DNA of 64,000 nt, taken from Geosiphon pyriformis (taxonomy: Eukaryota; Glomeromycota; Glomeromycetes; Archaeosporales; Geosiphonaceae). A program made the translations under genes and the position numbers. Below are positions 23,276-35,105 of the stretch, one piece after another (within the stretch, counting starts at the first letter, position 1; every line of letters starts with the position of its first letter). The stretch lies in NCBI GenBank assembly GCA_016748015.1, contig JAAOMT010000283.1, positions 263,322 to 327,321 on the forward strand, given 5' to 3'. The notes below the pieces were generated by a model, which did not search any database, had not been told where the DNA came from, and saw only the letters and a program-made list of their open reading frames with translations.

Positions 23276-24826
23276 ATGGGTGATTATTCATATCTGCCAC
23301 AACAATCAAAAGAACACTTTAAAGCACACAACAAAAACGATCTAGACTTTATTGAACTCAATCCTTTGCCCTCCTGCTTGATTTGCTTTCCCATTGAAAA
23401 ACAATCCAGCAGACAATTCCAAAACTTTTGGAACTGGTTCTTGAATGAGCATTCAGCTGAAATCTACACAGCTTATACAATCTATTACTTTGACCAAGCT
23501 TATTTTAAAGACAACTTTGAAGGAAGAAACAACAGTATTAATTAGCTTTTATATTCTGCAACTTTTGAACAACAGCCCCCTGATTTTGAATATCTGAATC
23601 ATCAAATCCATATTTGGATTGCTGCCTATCAATCAACAGAAACTCCTCTTGAAACAGAAAAAGAAAGTTATCAAACTGCTCCTGTTTTTGATCTCTTTTC
23701 AAGTGAATCAGAACACTCCACACAAACAGTTACATCTGAACCAATGGCTCAAGACCCTCTGCAACAAAACATTCTGATTGCTCTACAAGGTATACAGACT
23801 GCTTTAGGGCGAAGAAACAACACCCCATTACCATTATTCAGAGGTGATGCCCAAGACCCAATTGAATGGTTGAATGACTTTGAGAGAGCTGCTACAGCCA
23901 ACCAATATGATGATAAGTACAAGTTTCAAATTGTTGGTGGCTATTTCCAAGACTCCCCTGCTATCTGGTTTTCACAAGAAACCAATGCTGGTGCTCAACA
24001 AAGAATTGTTAGATAGACCCCAGCAAATATTGGAGAAAACAACACCTCTTTTACTACCCGGTTTGAAAACAAATTCAGAACTCCCATCTTAATATCCAAA
24101 TGGCATATATAATTAGAAAGAAGAATCCAAGATCCTGGTGAAATTGTGACCAAATATGCCAAAGCAATCAGAAAACTCATCAAGTGTGTAGACTCTGGTA
24201 GAAACTGAACTGAAGAGTAAAAAATCTACTCCTTTACAAAAGGATTGAGAACTGATTTATCATATGCTCTTTGGCCTCTCTTGGCTTTAAAAGATAATTC
24301 CACTATGAATATGGCCATTGAACTTGCCCAAAGAATTGAAGACAATTAAAGAATGCATTTGGAATCCACACTTCCAGTTTTTGCTCCTGCTCCTGTTATG
24401 GCTCTTACTCCTCAAATAGCCACTATTTCTTTTGCTGCCCAAACACAAGATCCAAATGAACAATTAATAGATAGACTTACAGCAAATCTTGCTTAGCTAT
24501 TAGAACCATTAGCCCAAGCAGTCAAAGATAACTAGCAACCACAAAGACCCAGATTTGAAAACCATTTTAATCAGCCCCAGCAACCCTTTTACCAAAGACA
24601 GCAAAATCATGGTCCTTCTGTGTGTTATAGATGTGGATTAACTGGACATTTCTTTAAAGATTGCAACAATCCTCCACTGTCTCCTCCAGCTCTCAGAAAT
24701 AATGACAACCAAAACAACTGACCCAACAACAATGTCCCCAATCAAAGACCCAATCATGCCAACATCAATTTCTTTGGAGAGGATCTCCTAATTAAAGCCA
24801 CTGTTTATCAGCCTTTAAACTGGTAA
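23276..24826 (+). pseudogene. gag: G2 Gag
   Basis: Starts MGDYSYLPQQSKEHFKAHNK, 52 nt after the LTR. Frame is constant to the TAA at 24824. Capsid-like segment: LPLFRGDAQDPIEWLNDFER (23830-23890), FQIVGGYFQDSPAIWFSQET, NNTSFTTRFENKFRTPIL. Knuckle CYRCGLTGHFFKDC is canonical CX2CX4HX4C (near 24625-24670). In-frame stops at 23543 (TAG), 24014 (TAG), near 24108, 24206 (TGA) and others; most sit where G1 or G3 has Trp or Gln. The C-terminal reading YQPLNW and TAA places the stop two codons after the slippery site. Confidence 0.87.
24814..24820 (+). promoter_or_regulatory. -1 ribosomal frameshift site TTTAAAC (G2)
   Basis: Gag frame CCT TTA AAC TGG TAA; the heptamer T TTA AAC is in the correct phase. 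The -1 frame reads CTG GTA AGC GCA CCT CCA into Pol without a stop. A short hairpin is possible about 10 nt downstream (CACCTC with GAGTG, loop CAAA), but I cannot judge its stability. Confidence 0.85.
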
Positions 24827-27507
24827 GCGCACCTCCAAAGAGTGAGAGTACAAGCCAACTAGAAGAAAACCCTTTTTATGCTTTTAACTTAACTGATGAT
24901 GACCATGACATGGATGAACTAGCAATTAACACCTCAGAACCAACCAGAAAGAAGAAGAAAGCCAAGATTGATTTCGTTCTAGACCCCAACAAAGCCTCAA
25001 CTTCTGCCACTGATAACAATGAGCCACCAAAGGCTAAAGTTTTTAAGAATTCTCCAAAGTTGAAACCCCTAGAAATTGTACAAAAATCTGGACCCTATTC
25101 CATTGTCAAAAATCTCATAGAAATCCCAACACATATTACCTTTGGCCAGTTAATGACCCACCCACAGTTCAGAAAGAATCTTCACAAATCTTTGATCCCA
25201 AAGAAGAAGATACCAAAAACCAACAAGTGCTCTCACCAAGCTGGACTTGCTGACAACAGCAATGTTATCCCTCTAATTTGTAAAGCCCAAGTGGCTGGAT
25301 ACTTCATTGACTTAATTCTGAACAGTGAATCATCTGTTAGTGTCATTGCCAAACACTTTTTAGAAGCAATTAGTAGAAAGATTGATGAACCTTTCACCAA
25401 ACCAATGACCAACATACATGGTGACAAAAAGAAAGGACTGAGTATTGCCAAAGCTGTTCCTGTCCACATCAATGGAATTAGCATTGAAACTGACATGGAA
25501 GTTTCTAAAGCCAAGGAATACACTATTATTGTTGGCAATAAATGGCTCAAGAAAGCAAAAGCTTTGCTTGATTATAAACTTTGTGAATTAACCATCAGAT
25601 GTGGTGAGAAACCCATTGTGGTTAAATGTTGCCATTGGACAACTCCTCTAGTAACCAAACAAAACCAAGAAGAAAAACAATCAGATGAATCAGATAATGA
25701 CAAGAACAATGATAAAAAAGACCAAAAAGAACAAGAAGAAACTGCTAAACTCGCCTATACCATCTTTACCAGCAATGGCAAACCACTGGACAATGTTAAA
25801 GCAGACAAAGAAGAAATCATTGTAAATGGCAAGCTGATCTGCTGGCCTTATTATGATATTCTTAGAAAAACCTTTGAAAGAAAACCTGGCAAGAAAGCCA
25901 AATACAGTTTTTGGTGGCATGGTCCTTATATCCAGTGTTGATGCAACAAACCCTTGTATTCTCTAAGCGATGAATGCAAATTATGCCTGATCTATTACAG
26001 AGATTGGGAACCAATCAGTTTGATACCCAGAGAAAAATTGAAAGAAGTACAAAAGTCATTTGAAAATGAACCACCTGAGATCTAATTACTGGTTGTAAAA
26101 CAAAAAGAACTCTCCTCAGAAGAAAGAAAAATAGACATTGAAAATTTGCTGGCTAAAAATAGCCCAGTTATCTCCAAAGAAAGTGATATCCCTGGATGTA
26201 TCCATGTGATACAATACACCATCACCACCAGAGAAACTCGACCCATCTATTTGAAGCCTTATCAATTCAATCGGCACAATGATAAGTTTATCAAGAAAGA
26301 AATAAACCGGATGAAAGAATTTGGATTCATACAAGAAACCAAGAGTGAATAGGCTTTTTCAGTTGTAGTGATATTCAAGAAAGATAGAACACTACACTTC
26401 TGTATTGACTACTGCCAATTAAATGCCATCACTGAAAGAGACATGTATCTACTTCCCAAGATTGATGCAATGTTAGATCAATTCAAAAATGCTGCTTTCT
26501 TTTCAACCATTGACTTAACTGCTGGATTCTGGCAAGTAGAGATGGACCCAGAAAGCAGAAAGAAAACTGCCTTCATTACCAAGTATAGCACCTATGAATT
26601 CACAGTCATGCCTTTTGGTCTCACCAATGCCCCTCCCACCTTTTAATGCTTAATGGATAAAGTATTTGAATCAGTCAAGAAAAACTTTGTTCTAGTCTAT
26701 TTGGACGACATAATGGTATACTCAAAAACCTGGAATGAACACCTGAAACATTTGCAAAAGGTTTTTGACCTCCTTAGAAATGCTGGCCTCAAGATCAACC
26801 CAATCAAATCTTTCTTTGGAAGACAATTCACCCAGTTCCTTGGTCATCTTATCACAAAAGATGGAATCTTTCCTGACCCAGCCAAAGTTGAAAAAGTCCA
26901 AAACATCAAACAACCAATAAATATTCATGAACTATGCTCTTTTCTTGGTTTGGTCTCTTATTATTGCAAATTTGTCAAAGATTTCTCCAAAATTGCCTCT
27001 CTTTTCAATCAGCTACTCAGAAAAAATGTCAATTACCATTGGGGAACACATCAGCAAAAAGCCTTTGAAACTTTAAAAGAAAAACTGGTTACAGAACCCA
27101 TCCTTAAGCAACCTAATCTAGATCGACCCTTTATCCTCCATACTGATGTATCTGGCTTTGGACTTGGTGCTGTTCTCTCCCAAAAAGATGAAGATAGCAA
27201 AGAACATACCATAGCCTATGTCAGTAGAACTCTTTTCCCAGCAGAACAGAACTATTCAGTCACTGAACAAGAATGCTTAGCAGTAGTATGGTCCACCAGT
27301 TACTGGAGTAAGTATTTTCTTGGTGTGAAGTTTTTGGTGGTAACAGATCACCAAGCTTTGGTTTGGCTGTGCAACAAAAAAAGGCTAGAACACAAACAAA
27401 TAACTTGCTGGATACTCCACTTGGATGAATTTGACTATGATATTCAACATTGCAAAGGAGCTAATCATCAAAATGCTGACACTCTCTCCAGACTTACCAT
27501 TCAGTAA
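24820..27507 (+). pseudogene. pol: G2 Pol: protease, Cys-rich segment, RT and RNase H
   Basis: Single frame of 2.7 kb in the -1 frame relative to Gag. Protease near 25290-25560: LILNSESSVSVIAKHF, active site DSG changed to NSE. Cys-rich segment near 25925-25995, with the first Cys pair damaged (YIQC, then TGA at 25939). RT: FCIDYCQLNAI (26398), SRKKTAFITKYS, the catalytic LVYLDDIMVYSKTW (26692) is intact. RNase H: HTDVSGFGLGAVLSQ (27140), TEQECLAVVW (27262), TDHQALVWL (27344), NADTLSRL (27474). Stops: TGA 25939, TAA near 26083, TAG 26350, TAA 26644, all at Trp or Gln sites. Ends TAA at 27505. Confidence 0.9.
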
Positions 27508-28828
27508 CAGAACAATCCTCTCAAACCAAACCAACTTAATTATTAGTAATTTCCTCTTTTTAACAAACACGATAATGGATTTGGACAACTACTCTGCCTT
27601 AATGGAATTTTTGGGTAAAAGACAATACCCACCAAAATACACACAACAACAAAGAGAACATTTGTGCAAACAATCAAATTTCTATTTGATTCGCCAGAAC
27701 CAACTTTATAAAAGAAATAGAAAAGATCCTAACCACTCCCAGAGCATCATCAGATTTGAAGAAAGAGAAATTGTGATCTACAATATGCATACTGATTCAT
27801 TAGCTGGACACTTTGGAAAAACAAAAACAATTCAGAAAACTCTAGCTCATTATTATTGGCCTATCTTGAGAAAAAACATTGCTGAATACATCAAAACCTG
27901 TGATATCTGCCAAAGAAGAAGAAAACCCAATTGCAAAGAAGATATCCATCCAATTTCTGTTGGTCAACCCTTTGACAGAATTGGTATAGATGTTGTTGGA
28001 CCTTTAACAATAACTCCTGATGACAACAGATACATTATCACAGCTACCAACTATCTTACAAAGTGAGTAGAAGCAAGAGCCATTCCAAACCAAACAGCAG
28101 TCTCAATAGCCAATTTCATTTATAAAGATATCATTTGTTACCATGGCTGCCCCAAAGAACTTTTATCTGACAGAGGAAAAGCTTTTCTCAGTACACTCAT
28201 TAAAGAACTTTGCAGAAAAATGGGAATACGTCACAAACTTTCTTCTCCTTATTACCCCCAAACAAATGGCTTAGTGGAACATTTCAATAGAACACTATGT
28301 GAAACCCTAGCCAAAACCAGCGAAGAAACAAACTTATGAGACAAAGTACTGCCTTTAGTCTTGTTTGCTTATAGAACTGTGAATCATAACATAACAAGTT
28401 ATGAACTCTTTTATTTACTCTATGGACGAATGGCAACTCTACCAATAGAAATTAACATTAAGACAATACTCTTTGAAAAAATAACAATAGGAAATTACAA
28501 AGACATTTTGCAAAGAAAACTTGGTACTATTCTTGACTCATTAGTAGAAGCATGGATAATTGCCTTTGAAAAGATAAAACAATTTCAAGAGAAGCTTAAG
28601 AAAAAGAAAACATATAAAACACTTTTCTTAAGTGTTGGTAACTTAGTTTTAGAATACCATTCAGACAGAGACAATGTCTATGGTGATAAATTCTCTAGCC
28701 AGTGGAAAGAACCCTTTATAGTCAACAAAGTTTTGAACAATGGTTCTTATATTTTACAAGATCAATATAGAACAATCTTTAATGATTGTTCTGTTCATGG
28801 CACACGACTCAAGAAATATTACAAATAA
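27425..28828 (+). pseudogene. G2 integrase
   Basis: Open in the frame +1 to RNase H, overlapping its end; the likely own start is the ATG at 27575 (MDLDNYSALMEFLGK). HHCC zinc domain: HTDSLAGHFGKTKTIQKT then CDICQ (27788-27912). Core: GIDVVGPL (27988), LLSDRGKAFLS (28160), NGLVEHFNRTLCE (28266), so the D, D, E triad is present. C-terminus has a GPF/Y-like module (SQWKEPFIVNKVL, near 28700). No chromodomain is seen. Two stops, TGA near 28064 and TGA near 28337, both at Trp sites of G3 or G1. It inserts the cDNA into the genome. Confidence 0.85.
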
Positions 28829-28929
28829 CCTGATTGGTTACCTGTTGTAGTAATACTGACCCAAATGATTAACAAAAATCAAATATAAATAAATGCACTA
28901 TTCCCAAAACAGAGGTATCTTCAATCAAC

Positions 28930-29586
28930 ATGAACAATTATTTTCTAGATCAAAACATTCGAAACACTTTCTGTACTCTCCATGAGTACTGGATCAAAAA
29001 TTATCCAAATGCTACTCTGACCATTGAAAAACAAACCACCATAACTGATAACAGTGGAACACATACTGTTATTAGACCAAAGAAAACCACTACCAGAAGA
29101 GAAAGAATTGGTAGCAAAATGGATAAGTATTTGCTAAAAAGCATAACAGCAGCAATACTTACACCTTCCATGACAATTAGAAAAATGATTAAGGAAATCT
29201 TGCCCATAGACAAAAACTTGTCATATAGAAAACAACTAGAACTCTATGATTGTCTTGGTAAAATCATAAAAGAAATGAAGCTCATGAAGAAAACAACTTT
29301 AGAAATACAAGTAGAAATTTTGGGCATTATATATTTAGATGTCCCAAGAGTTTTGACCATTGCAAGAAGAGCCAAAACTCTTATACAAAGATTTGGTCTC
29401 TTGGATACAAAGCTTATTTTGCCTCAAGTACTATATACTCTATCCACAAAAGACTTCAACAAACTAGTTAGTTTTGAGTTAAACAAAACCCTTCAATTAG
29501 AATACCCTATAAATAGCTTGATTTTGCCGGAGCTTAATCTCTTTGGAAAGGATGATATTATGGTTGAAATCCATAATTTTTATTAA
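28930..29586 (+). CDS. G2 third ORF (218 aa), unknown, downstream of integrase
   Basis: Intact frame of 218 codons from ATG 28930, starting MNNYFLDQNIRNTFCTLHEY and ending inside the LTR, whose first bases supply the last eight codons (MVEIHNFY) and the stop. No signal peptide, membrane segment or zinc motif is visible, so it is not an obvious env. It has a basic patch (RPKKTTTRRERIGSKMDK) followed by predicted amphipathic helices (YRKQLELYDCLGKIIKEMKL). The same ORF is recognisable in G1 (42519) and G3 (49520), where the start ATG has become ATA. Family E has a third ORF at the same place. I do not recognise the function. Confidence 0.65.
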   Translation: MNNYFLDQNIRNTFCTLHEYWIKNYPNATLTIEKQTTITDNSGTHTVIRPKKTTTRRERIGSKMDKYLLKSITAAILTPSMTIRKMIKEILPIDKNLSYRKQLELYDCLGKIIKEMKLMKKTTLEIQVEILGIIYLDVPRVLTIARRAKTLIQRFGLLDTKLILPQVLYTLSTKDFNKLVSFELNKTLQLEYPINSLILPELNLFGKDDIMVEIHNFY

Positions 29587-30283
29587 TTATCATATGTATT
29601 AGCCACTGATGTCATATAATTAGCCACTCTATTTTTAGATAGTAATCATTAACCTGATCAATGACCTGACCATTGACCTGATCATTAACTTGATCAATGA
29701 CCTAATCGTTGACCTGATCATTAACCTGATCATTGACCTAGTCATTGATCTGGTCGTTGACCACTTTCAATAGCTATATAAGCAATAAGTCTCTTAGCTG
29801 TAGAAAATTATCTCTCAGACAAGAATCAAATAAATAAAAATAACAACTTTTATCTCAATCACTCTCTTATCGCTAATTTCTCTTTTCCTACTTTCAAGTA
29901 TCTAAACATCTTTTGGATAAAAGATTACTTGTTGGCACTTTCCTGAAATGTGTAATTGCAGTATTTGAAGATTATTTGAATAAACATGACTGAAGAGCAC
30001 AAGTTGATACCTGATATTGAATTCTAAGAGCGCTGATATGAGGCATAGAATTATACCAGCAGTTATTAATTGTTGACAGTATAGACTATCCCTCTACCTT
30101 CAGATTCTCCAGTTACCTTTGAAAAGAATAGTGACTGAGATATTTTATGAGATTGATCTCGCACATTGAATCCATACTCATTCAATTTGCTCTTTAAAGT
30201 TGAATTCCCCTTTGATTATTTCCATCACCCTACAATCTTGTTCTCCCTTGCTATCTGTTAGCTTGTTACTTCAACCCGTAACA
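29556..30283 (+). repeat. Gypsy-G LTR, 3' copy of G2
   Basis: 728 bp, TATTATGG (G-to-A at base 2) to CCGTAACA. Ten 12-bp units occupy 29643-29762, then a 12-nt gap, then TATATAAG at 29775-29782. The difference of one unit from the 5' LTR explains exactly the 12-bp length difference. Confidence 0.9.
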
Positions 30284-30287
30284 GCAG
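30284..30287. other. Shared target-site duplication GCAG between G2 and E
   Basis: GCAG stands at 22480-22483 (left of G2), here (between G2 and E) and at 40149-40152 (right of E). Both elements therefore used the same 4-bp target in the RT region of G1. TG and CA LTR ends make 4 bp the best reading; 5 bp (AGCAG) is possible if the last A is not LTR. Confidence 0.75.
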
Positions 30288-31257
30288 TATTACTGGAGGT
30301 TTTTGGTCTCTTTTTTTGGATGTTGTTAATATCTGTTGGTTGTAAATTCACGTTTTCTAGAAGTAGTTGAATCTCTAATAACTGAATTTATCTTTAAGTT
30401 ATCTTCTATAATTTGAACTACTGGGCTTATAAGTGAAATGGCCAATTCCTTGCCAGTTACTTTTATGTAGTTACATTTTAGTAAACATCAACTCTTTTTC
30501 AGGAATTGTTTATCTAGAAGCTCACAAAAAATGTGTAGTTACTTTGCTGTGAAAGTCAACTCTTTTACAGGAATCTCATCTGTAAACTACCCTAATAATT
30601 GTAATAAAAAAATAAAAGAAAAATAAAAGAAATGTAAAAGAAATGGGATTTTATTAAGAGAAACGTTTTCTATCCAGGCTTGGAGTCACTAACAGTTTAT
30701 TGAAATTGGTAGCTAATTAATTTCAAAACATTAGTTGTGTTAAGAAAATTTCAAGTATAATAATTTCAGGATTTGGTTTTCGAATATTTACTTTTTATTT
30801 GAATATGTAAAAGGTGATTTGTTTTAATTAAGATATCTAAAGTAAGATACTATGTTAAGATATTATGAGAAGATACATTTTCTTGAAGAGAGAAGCTCTT
30901 CTTTTATACAACTTGTTATAGTACTAGTCTTTGAACTTGCACTTTTCTTTTTGTTATAATTTGAGTGAACTAAAGATATATTTTAGTAAACTACAAGTTA
31001 TTTCACTGAACTATTTGATTATTTTGGCCAATTTTCATTAATTTCGGCGAATTTTGACTATGTTAAATGGTTCAGAATATTGTGTAATTTGATCATCTTA
31101 ATTTTTAGAGTACAAATCAAATTATTGATTGAGTAATAATATTTAATAATTTGATTAAATAATAAATGATAATCGAAATAATAATGTATGCTAATTAATA
31201 ATAGAAATTATGAAAGTAATTTTATGTTAATTAATAGCTAAAATTCTACTGATAACA
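30288..31257 (-). repeat. Gypsy-E LTR, 3' copy
   Basis: 970 bp. On the plus strand it runs TATTACTGGAGG to CTGATAACA; base 2 is A where the other LTR has G. The sense (minus) strand carries a TATA-like GTATAAAAG near 30902-30910. A purine-rich AAGAAGGAGATTA lies just upstream on the minus strand and is the likely polypurine tract. Confidence 0.88.
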
Positions 31258-31357
31258 TAATCTCCTTCTTAAGACTGAGCTCTATTAAAGTCCAAGCACT
31301 ATCTGTAATGCTAAGATAGTGGTCCAAGATAATTGAAGTGATCTGGTCTGAAAATTG

Positions 31358-31903
31358 TTAAAATTTCAGTTCTGTGAGCTTTCCAATGTATTGAATCTTC
31401 ATTGAATGGAGTATTAAGTTTTGTAGGACATTTTCACAAGTGTTGAATAAATTATAGAGTCTAAATACTGCTCTAAGTTTGTAGTGAGTATTTGTTGGTC
31501 CAGCTGCTGTCTTGAATTCATTGTGAATTTGTTTTTGTATAGTCTCAAGAGTGATGTTGGTTGCTTCAAGTTCCAGTCTTCGTTCATAAAGTGTTTTTCC
31601 AATATGAAAATATTTATATATAAGGGTATGTTCATTGTTCTGTTCATTGAGGAATAGTAGAAGTTTTTGTTGTATTGTGGCATTTGGTGGAATGTCAATA
31701 GGGGCAATTAAAAGGTTTTCTTTTAGTACTTGCTTCAAAAGTTTTGGTAACCTATTTTCAAAGTGATCTCTTGTCTTTCTTTTATAGAGGTGATAATTCT
31801 GAGAATTATTTACTATTGGGGCTGTGGTTTTTTTCTGAATGTAATTAATTTGACTTTCATTAATTGTTATGAATAAGTCAGGAAGTGTTTTCAAAGCTAA
31901 CAT
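31358..31903 (-). CDS. E third ORF (181 aa), unknown, downstream of integrase
   Basis: Open frame of 181 codons beginning MLALKTLPDLFITINESQIN. The basic stretch YKRKTRDHFENRLPKLLKQV is followed by helical-looking segments (IGKTLYERRLELEATNITLE). No signal peptide, transmembrane segment or metal motif. The position matches the third ORF of gypsy-G, and there is a weak pattern in common (GK, then T-x-E-x-IQ; G2 has LGKIIKEMKLMKKTTLEIQ). It could be a shared accessory protein, or chance likeness of Lys-rich helices. Stops occur just upstream in the same frame, so a longer original protein is possible. Confidence 0.5.
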   Translation of the reverse strand: MLALKTLPDLFITINESQINYIQKKTTAPIVNNSQNYHLYKRKTRDHFENRLPKLLKQVLKENLLIAPIDIPPNATIQQKLLLFLNEQNNEHTLIYKYFHIGKTLYERRLELEATNITLETIQKQIHNEFKTAAGPTNTHYKLRAVFRLYNLFNTCENVLQNLILHSMKIQYIGKLTELKF

Positions 31904-32099
31904 TAATTTTTGGAATATTTGTTGGATATTTCGAGAAATAATTATGATAAAAATAACTAACTAACTAAAAAAATAGTATAAGAAAATTATTTTTGGGTGT
32001 GGAGGTTTTTATTTGTTTTTGGGTTTGAGTGTTTCTTGTAATTATTTACTATTTTTTTTTTGTTTTTATTAAAAAAAATTATTGTAAGAATATGTTGAA

Positions 32100-33484
32100 T
32101 TAAGTATTCAAGTTTGGTTGTTGTTCTATTATAATTATTAGTTCTAAATTTCGGGAAATATCTTCAGGATTAATTAAAGAGGAATGTGTACCAATTTGTG
32201 AAATTAATGGTTCAGGATTGTTTCTGGAATAATAGTGTTTCAATCTATCTCTATGTGTAACTTTTGCTAGTATTTTGTCATCAAGTCTTAACTTGTATGA
32301 TCTATTGTCTAGAATTTCGTAAATATAAAATGGTCCATCCCATTTGTTTTCAAATTTTCCACTTTATTGTTTTTCAGCCTTAGTTCTGTGTAAGAGAACT
32401 TTATTTTCAACTTTAAATTTGTTAGTAATAGATGGTAATTTGTTGTTATGTCTTTCTTTTTGTTGAGCTTGAAAATGTTCAATATAAGTTGCTGCTATCC
32501 TTTTTTTTCCTTCCAGTGTACTAAGAATAGTATAGGCCCTTCTTTGGAGTGTTTCTTGAAAGTTTTCTTCATTGATTGGTTGCACTGAGTATGTTTCTAC
32601 TGTGAAATTAATTGGTAGTATTGCTGTTCTTACATAAGTAAAATCAAATAGTGTGTGTTTTATAGTATCTTGTTTTAGTGTTTTGTATGCTAATAACACT
32701 AATGGAATAAAGATATCCCATTTTTGCTCAAAATCTGTTGAGACTTTGGCTAAAAATTCACACAATGTTCTGTTGAAATGTTCTACAAGTCTATTTGTTT
32801 GAGAGTGATAAGGTGATGATAAAGGTCTTTTGAGATTGAATTGTTCACAAATATTTTGTATTAAGTTGTTTACAAAATGTGTTCCTTGATCAGATAAAAG
32901 TTCAATTGGGCATCTATGTCTACAGATAATGTTTTCATAGATGAAATTTGCTATTGATTTTGCATCTGCTCTTTGGATAGCTCTAACTTCAGGCCATTTG
33001 GTGAGATAATCTACTGCAACTGCAATATAATGATTTCCTTAGATTGTGATAGGTAGTGGTCCGACTAAATCAATTCCAACTCTGTTAAAAGGTTGTTCAA
33101 CTTTGATTGGATTTAAAGGTTTTGTGGGACAAGTTCCTTCTTTTCTTTGACAATTATCACAAGATTCTACATATTGTTGAATGTTTTTTTGCATGTATGG
33201 CCAAAAATAATGTTCAAGAGTTTTTTGGATTGTTCTATTTCTTCCCAAGTGTGTTGAAGATAGATCTGTGTGCATGTTGTATAGAATTGTTTTTTTTTAT
33301 TCTCCTGTACTAATTTGAATAGTTGGTTTGGGTTTCTACAATTTTTGTAATAGATTTTGTTGTGGTATATAAAATATTGTTTGAATTGGTGTTGTAACCA
33401 ATGTTTTTCACTTGGAGACCAATCTTCTGGTATGGTAAGAGTCTCCAAATAGTTTTTAAGATTGTTGTAATTTCTGAGATTCAT
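32100..33484 (-). pseudogene. E integrase
   Basis: N-terminal piece in one frame (MNLRNYNNLKNYLETLTIPE, 33484 down), then a frameshift near the T-run at 33290-33299. The rest is in one frame from about 33290 to the TAA at 32100. HHCC domain: HLGRNRTIQKTLEHYFWP then CDNCQ (33240-33150). Core: RVGIDLVGPLP (33095), ELLSDQGTHFVNN (near 32890), RLVEHFNRTLCE (near 32790), so the acidic triad is intact. C-terminal WDGPFYIYEIL (near 32330) is a GPF/Y-type module. No chromodomain. Stops include one at 33041 and one at 32364. Confidence 0.83.
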
Positions 33485-35103
33485 TGTTGTTTTGTTGGTA
33501 GTGATAAGTTGTAGTGAAATTGTTGATAATGTTGATCTTGTCTTATTCTTGAGAGGCTATCAACATTGGTGTGTAGTTTTCCTGATTTGTAGTATACAAT
33601 ATATTTGTAGTCTGCTAGAAAATTATTCCATTGAGACTGTTTGGCACTTTGTTCATTTTTCTTTTTATTGAGCTATTTGAGGCCAATGTTGTCAATTATG
33701 ATATTAAATTCTTTTCTATTCTTCAAGTATTATTGAAAGTGTTTAAGAGCCCAAATGATTGCAGCCATTTCTAATTCAATTGAGCCATATTTGAGTTCTG
33801 TTGGTTTGAGTGTTCTACTAATATAAGCAATGACTTGTTCCTGGCCATTTTCATCCAATTGTGACAAGATAACACCAAAAGCTATGTGTAAAGCATCAGT
33901 GGCTAGTTGGAACCATTTGTTAAAGTCTGGGTAAGCAAGAACTGGGGCTGTTGTCAATCTTGTTTTGAGGGTTTCAAAAGCTTTTTGTTGTTCTTCTGTT
34001 CATTTGTATGGCATATTTTTGTTGATGAGATAATTGAGTAGTTTGGCAATTTCTAAGAATCTTTTAATGAATTTCTGATAGTAGGAGGCTAATCTTACAA
34101 ATTTTTGTAGCTCTGTGGTATTTTTAAGAGTTTGGAAGTTTTTGACAGTACTGATTGTTCCAGGGTTTGGTTTGACTCCATCTTTGCTTATAATGTGTTC
34201 AAGAAAAATTAAGCTTGTTTTTCCAAAGTAACATTTCTCAATGTTTAACTTTAATCCTGCTTTCCATAATCATTGAAAAACTTCTTACAGGTGAATAAGG
34301 TGGGCTTCAAAGCTTGGTGAGTATACATTAGTGTTATCAAGATAGACAACTACTGATTGTCACAAGAGCCCTTCATATACAACATCCATGAGTTGCTGAA
34401 ATGTTGCTAATGTATTGCAGAGTTCAAAAAGCATAATATTGAACTCATAGTTTTCTTCTTGGGTAGTAAATGCTGTTTTGGGTCGGTCTTTTGGGTCTAT
34501 TTCGACTTGTCAATATTCACTTTTCAAGTCTAAAGTTAAGAAGAACTTGGCTTTTTCTAGAGCATCTAGCATGTCATTAATTCTTGGAAGAGAATAGGCA
34601 TCTCCAATTGTCATACTGTTCAATTGGCAATAGTCAACACAAAATCTGATTTTTCTATTTTTTTTTTTGATAAGAACTACTGGTGAGGCCCAAGGACTTC
34701 TTGATGATTGAATCAATCCGTTATTGAGCATTTTCTGGACTTCTTCTCTGATGAATTGGTGGCTAGCAGGTGGCACTCTATAAGCTTGCTGACATTTTGG
34801 TAGAATATCTTCTGTATGGATTTGATGTTGAACAATATTAGTTTTTCCCAGGTCATTGTTGTTTTTTGCAAATATATCTGCAAATTCAGCTATTAATTGT
34901 TTCAATTGTCTTTGTTGTTGAGATTTTAAGAGACTCATGTTGATTCAAGAGAGTTTTTCTTCCAAAAGGTGGTAGTTTTCAGTAGTAGGAATAATATTTG
35001 AATTTGAGAATAGAGTGTGCTTTACAATTTTGATGAAATTAGAAACAATTTGAGGACTTTCATCTTGAAAAATATTACTGTATATAATTCTAATCTCTAA
35101 TTT
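33485..35103 (-). pseudogene. pol: E reverse transcriptase and RNase H
   Basis: Linker then MSLLKSQQQRQLKQLIAEFA (34938). RT: RFCVDYCQLNSMTIGDAYSL (near 34650), PKTAF, and the catalytic box reads VVYLDNTNVYS near 34345, Asp to Asn, so RT is dead. RNase H: LATDALHIAFGVILSQLDE (33905), ELEMAAIIWALKHF (33770). Stops occur at SEY* (34510), at LL*Q, HL*E and YK*T sites, and after ALKHF (33730), largely Trp or Gln positions by comparison with gypsy-G. One frame runs 35100-33500 apart from stops. Confidence 0.83.
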
Positions 35104-35105
35104 GT

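Larger units (their letters stand above)
22484..30283 (+). mobile_element. Gypsy element G2, complete and best preserved of the family
   Basis: 7.8 kb, inserted in the same orientation inside the RT domain of G1. LTRs at 22484-23223 (740 bp) and 29556-30283 (728 bp) differ in length by one 12-bp promoter unit (11 against 10). Flanked by GCAG (22480-22483 and 30284-30287). Gag, Pol, integrase and a third ORF are all present. RT YLDD and all three integrase acidic residues remain, but stops and a changed protease site make it inactive as it stands. Confidence 0.92.
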
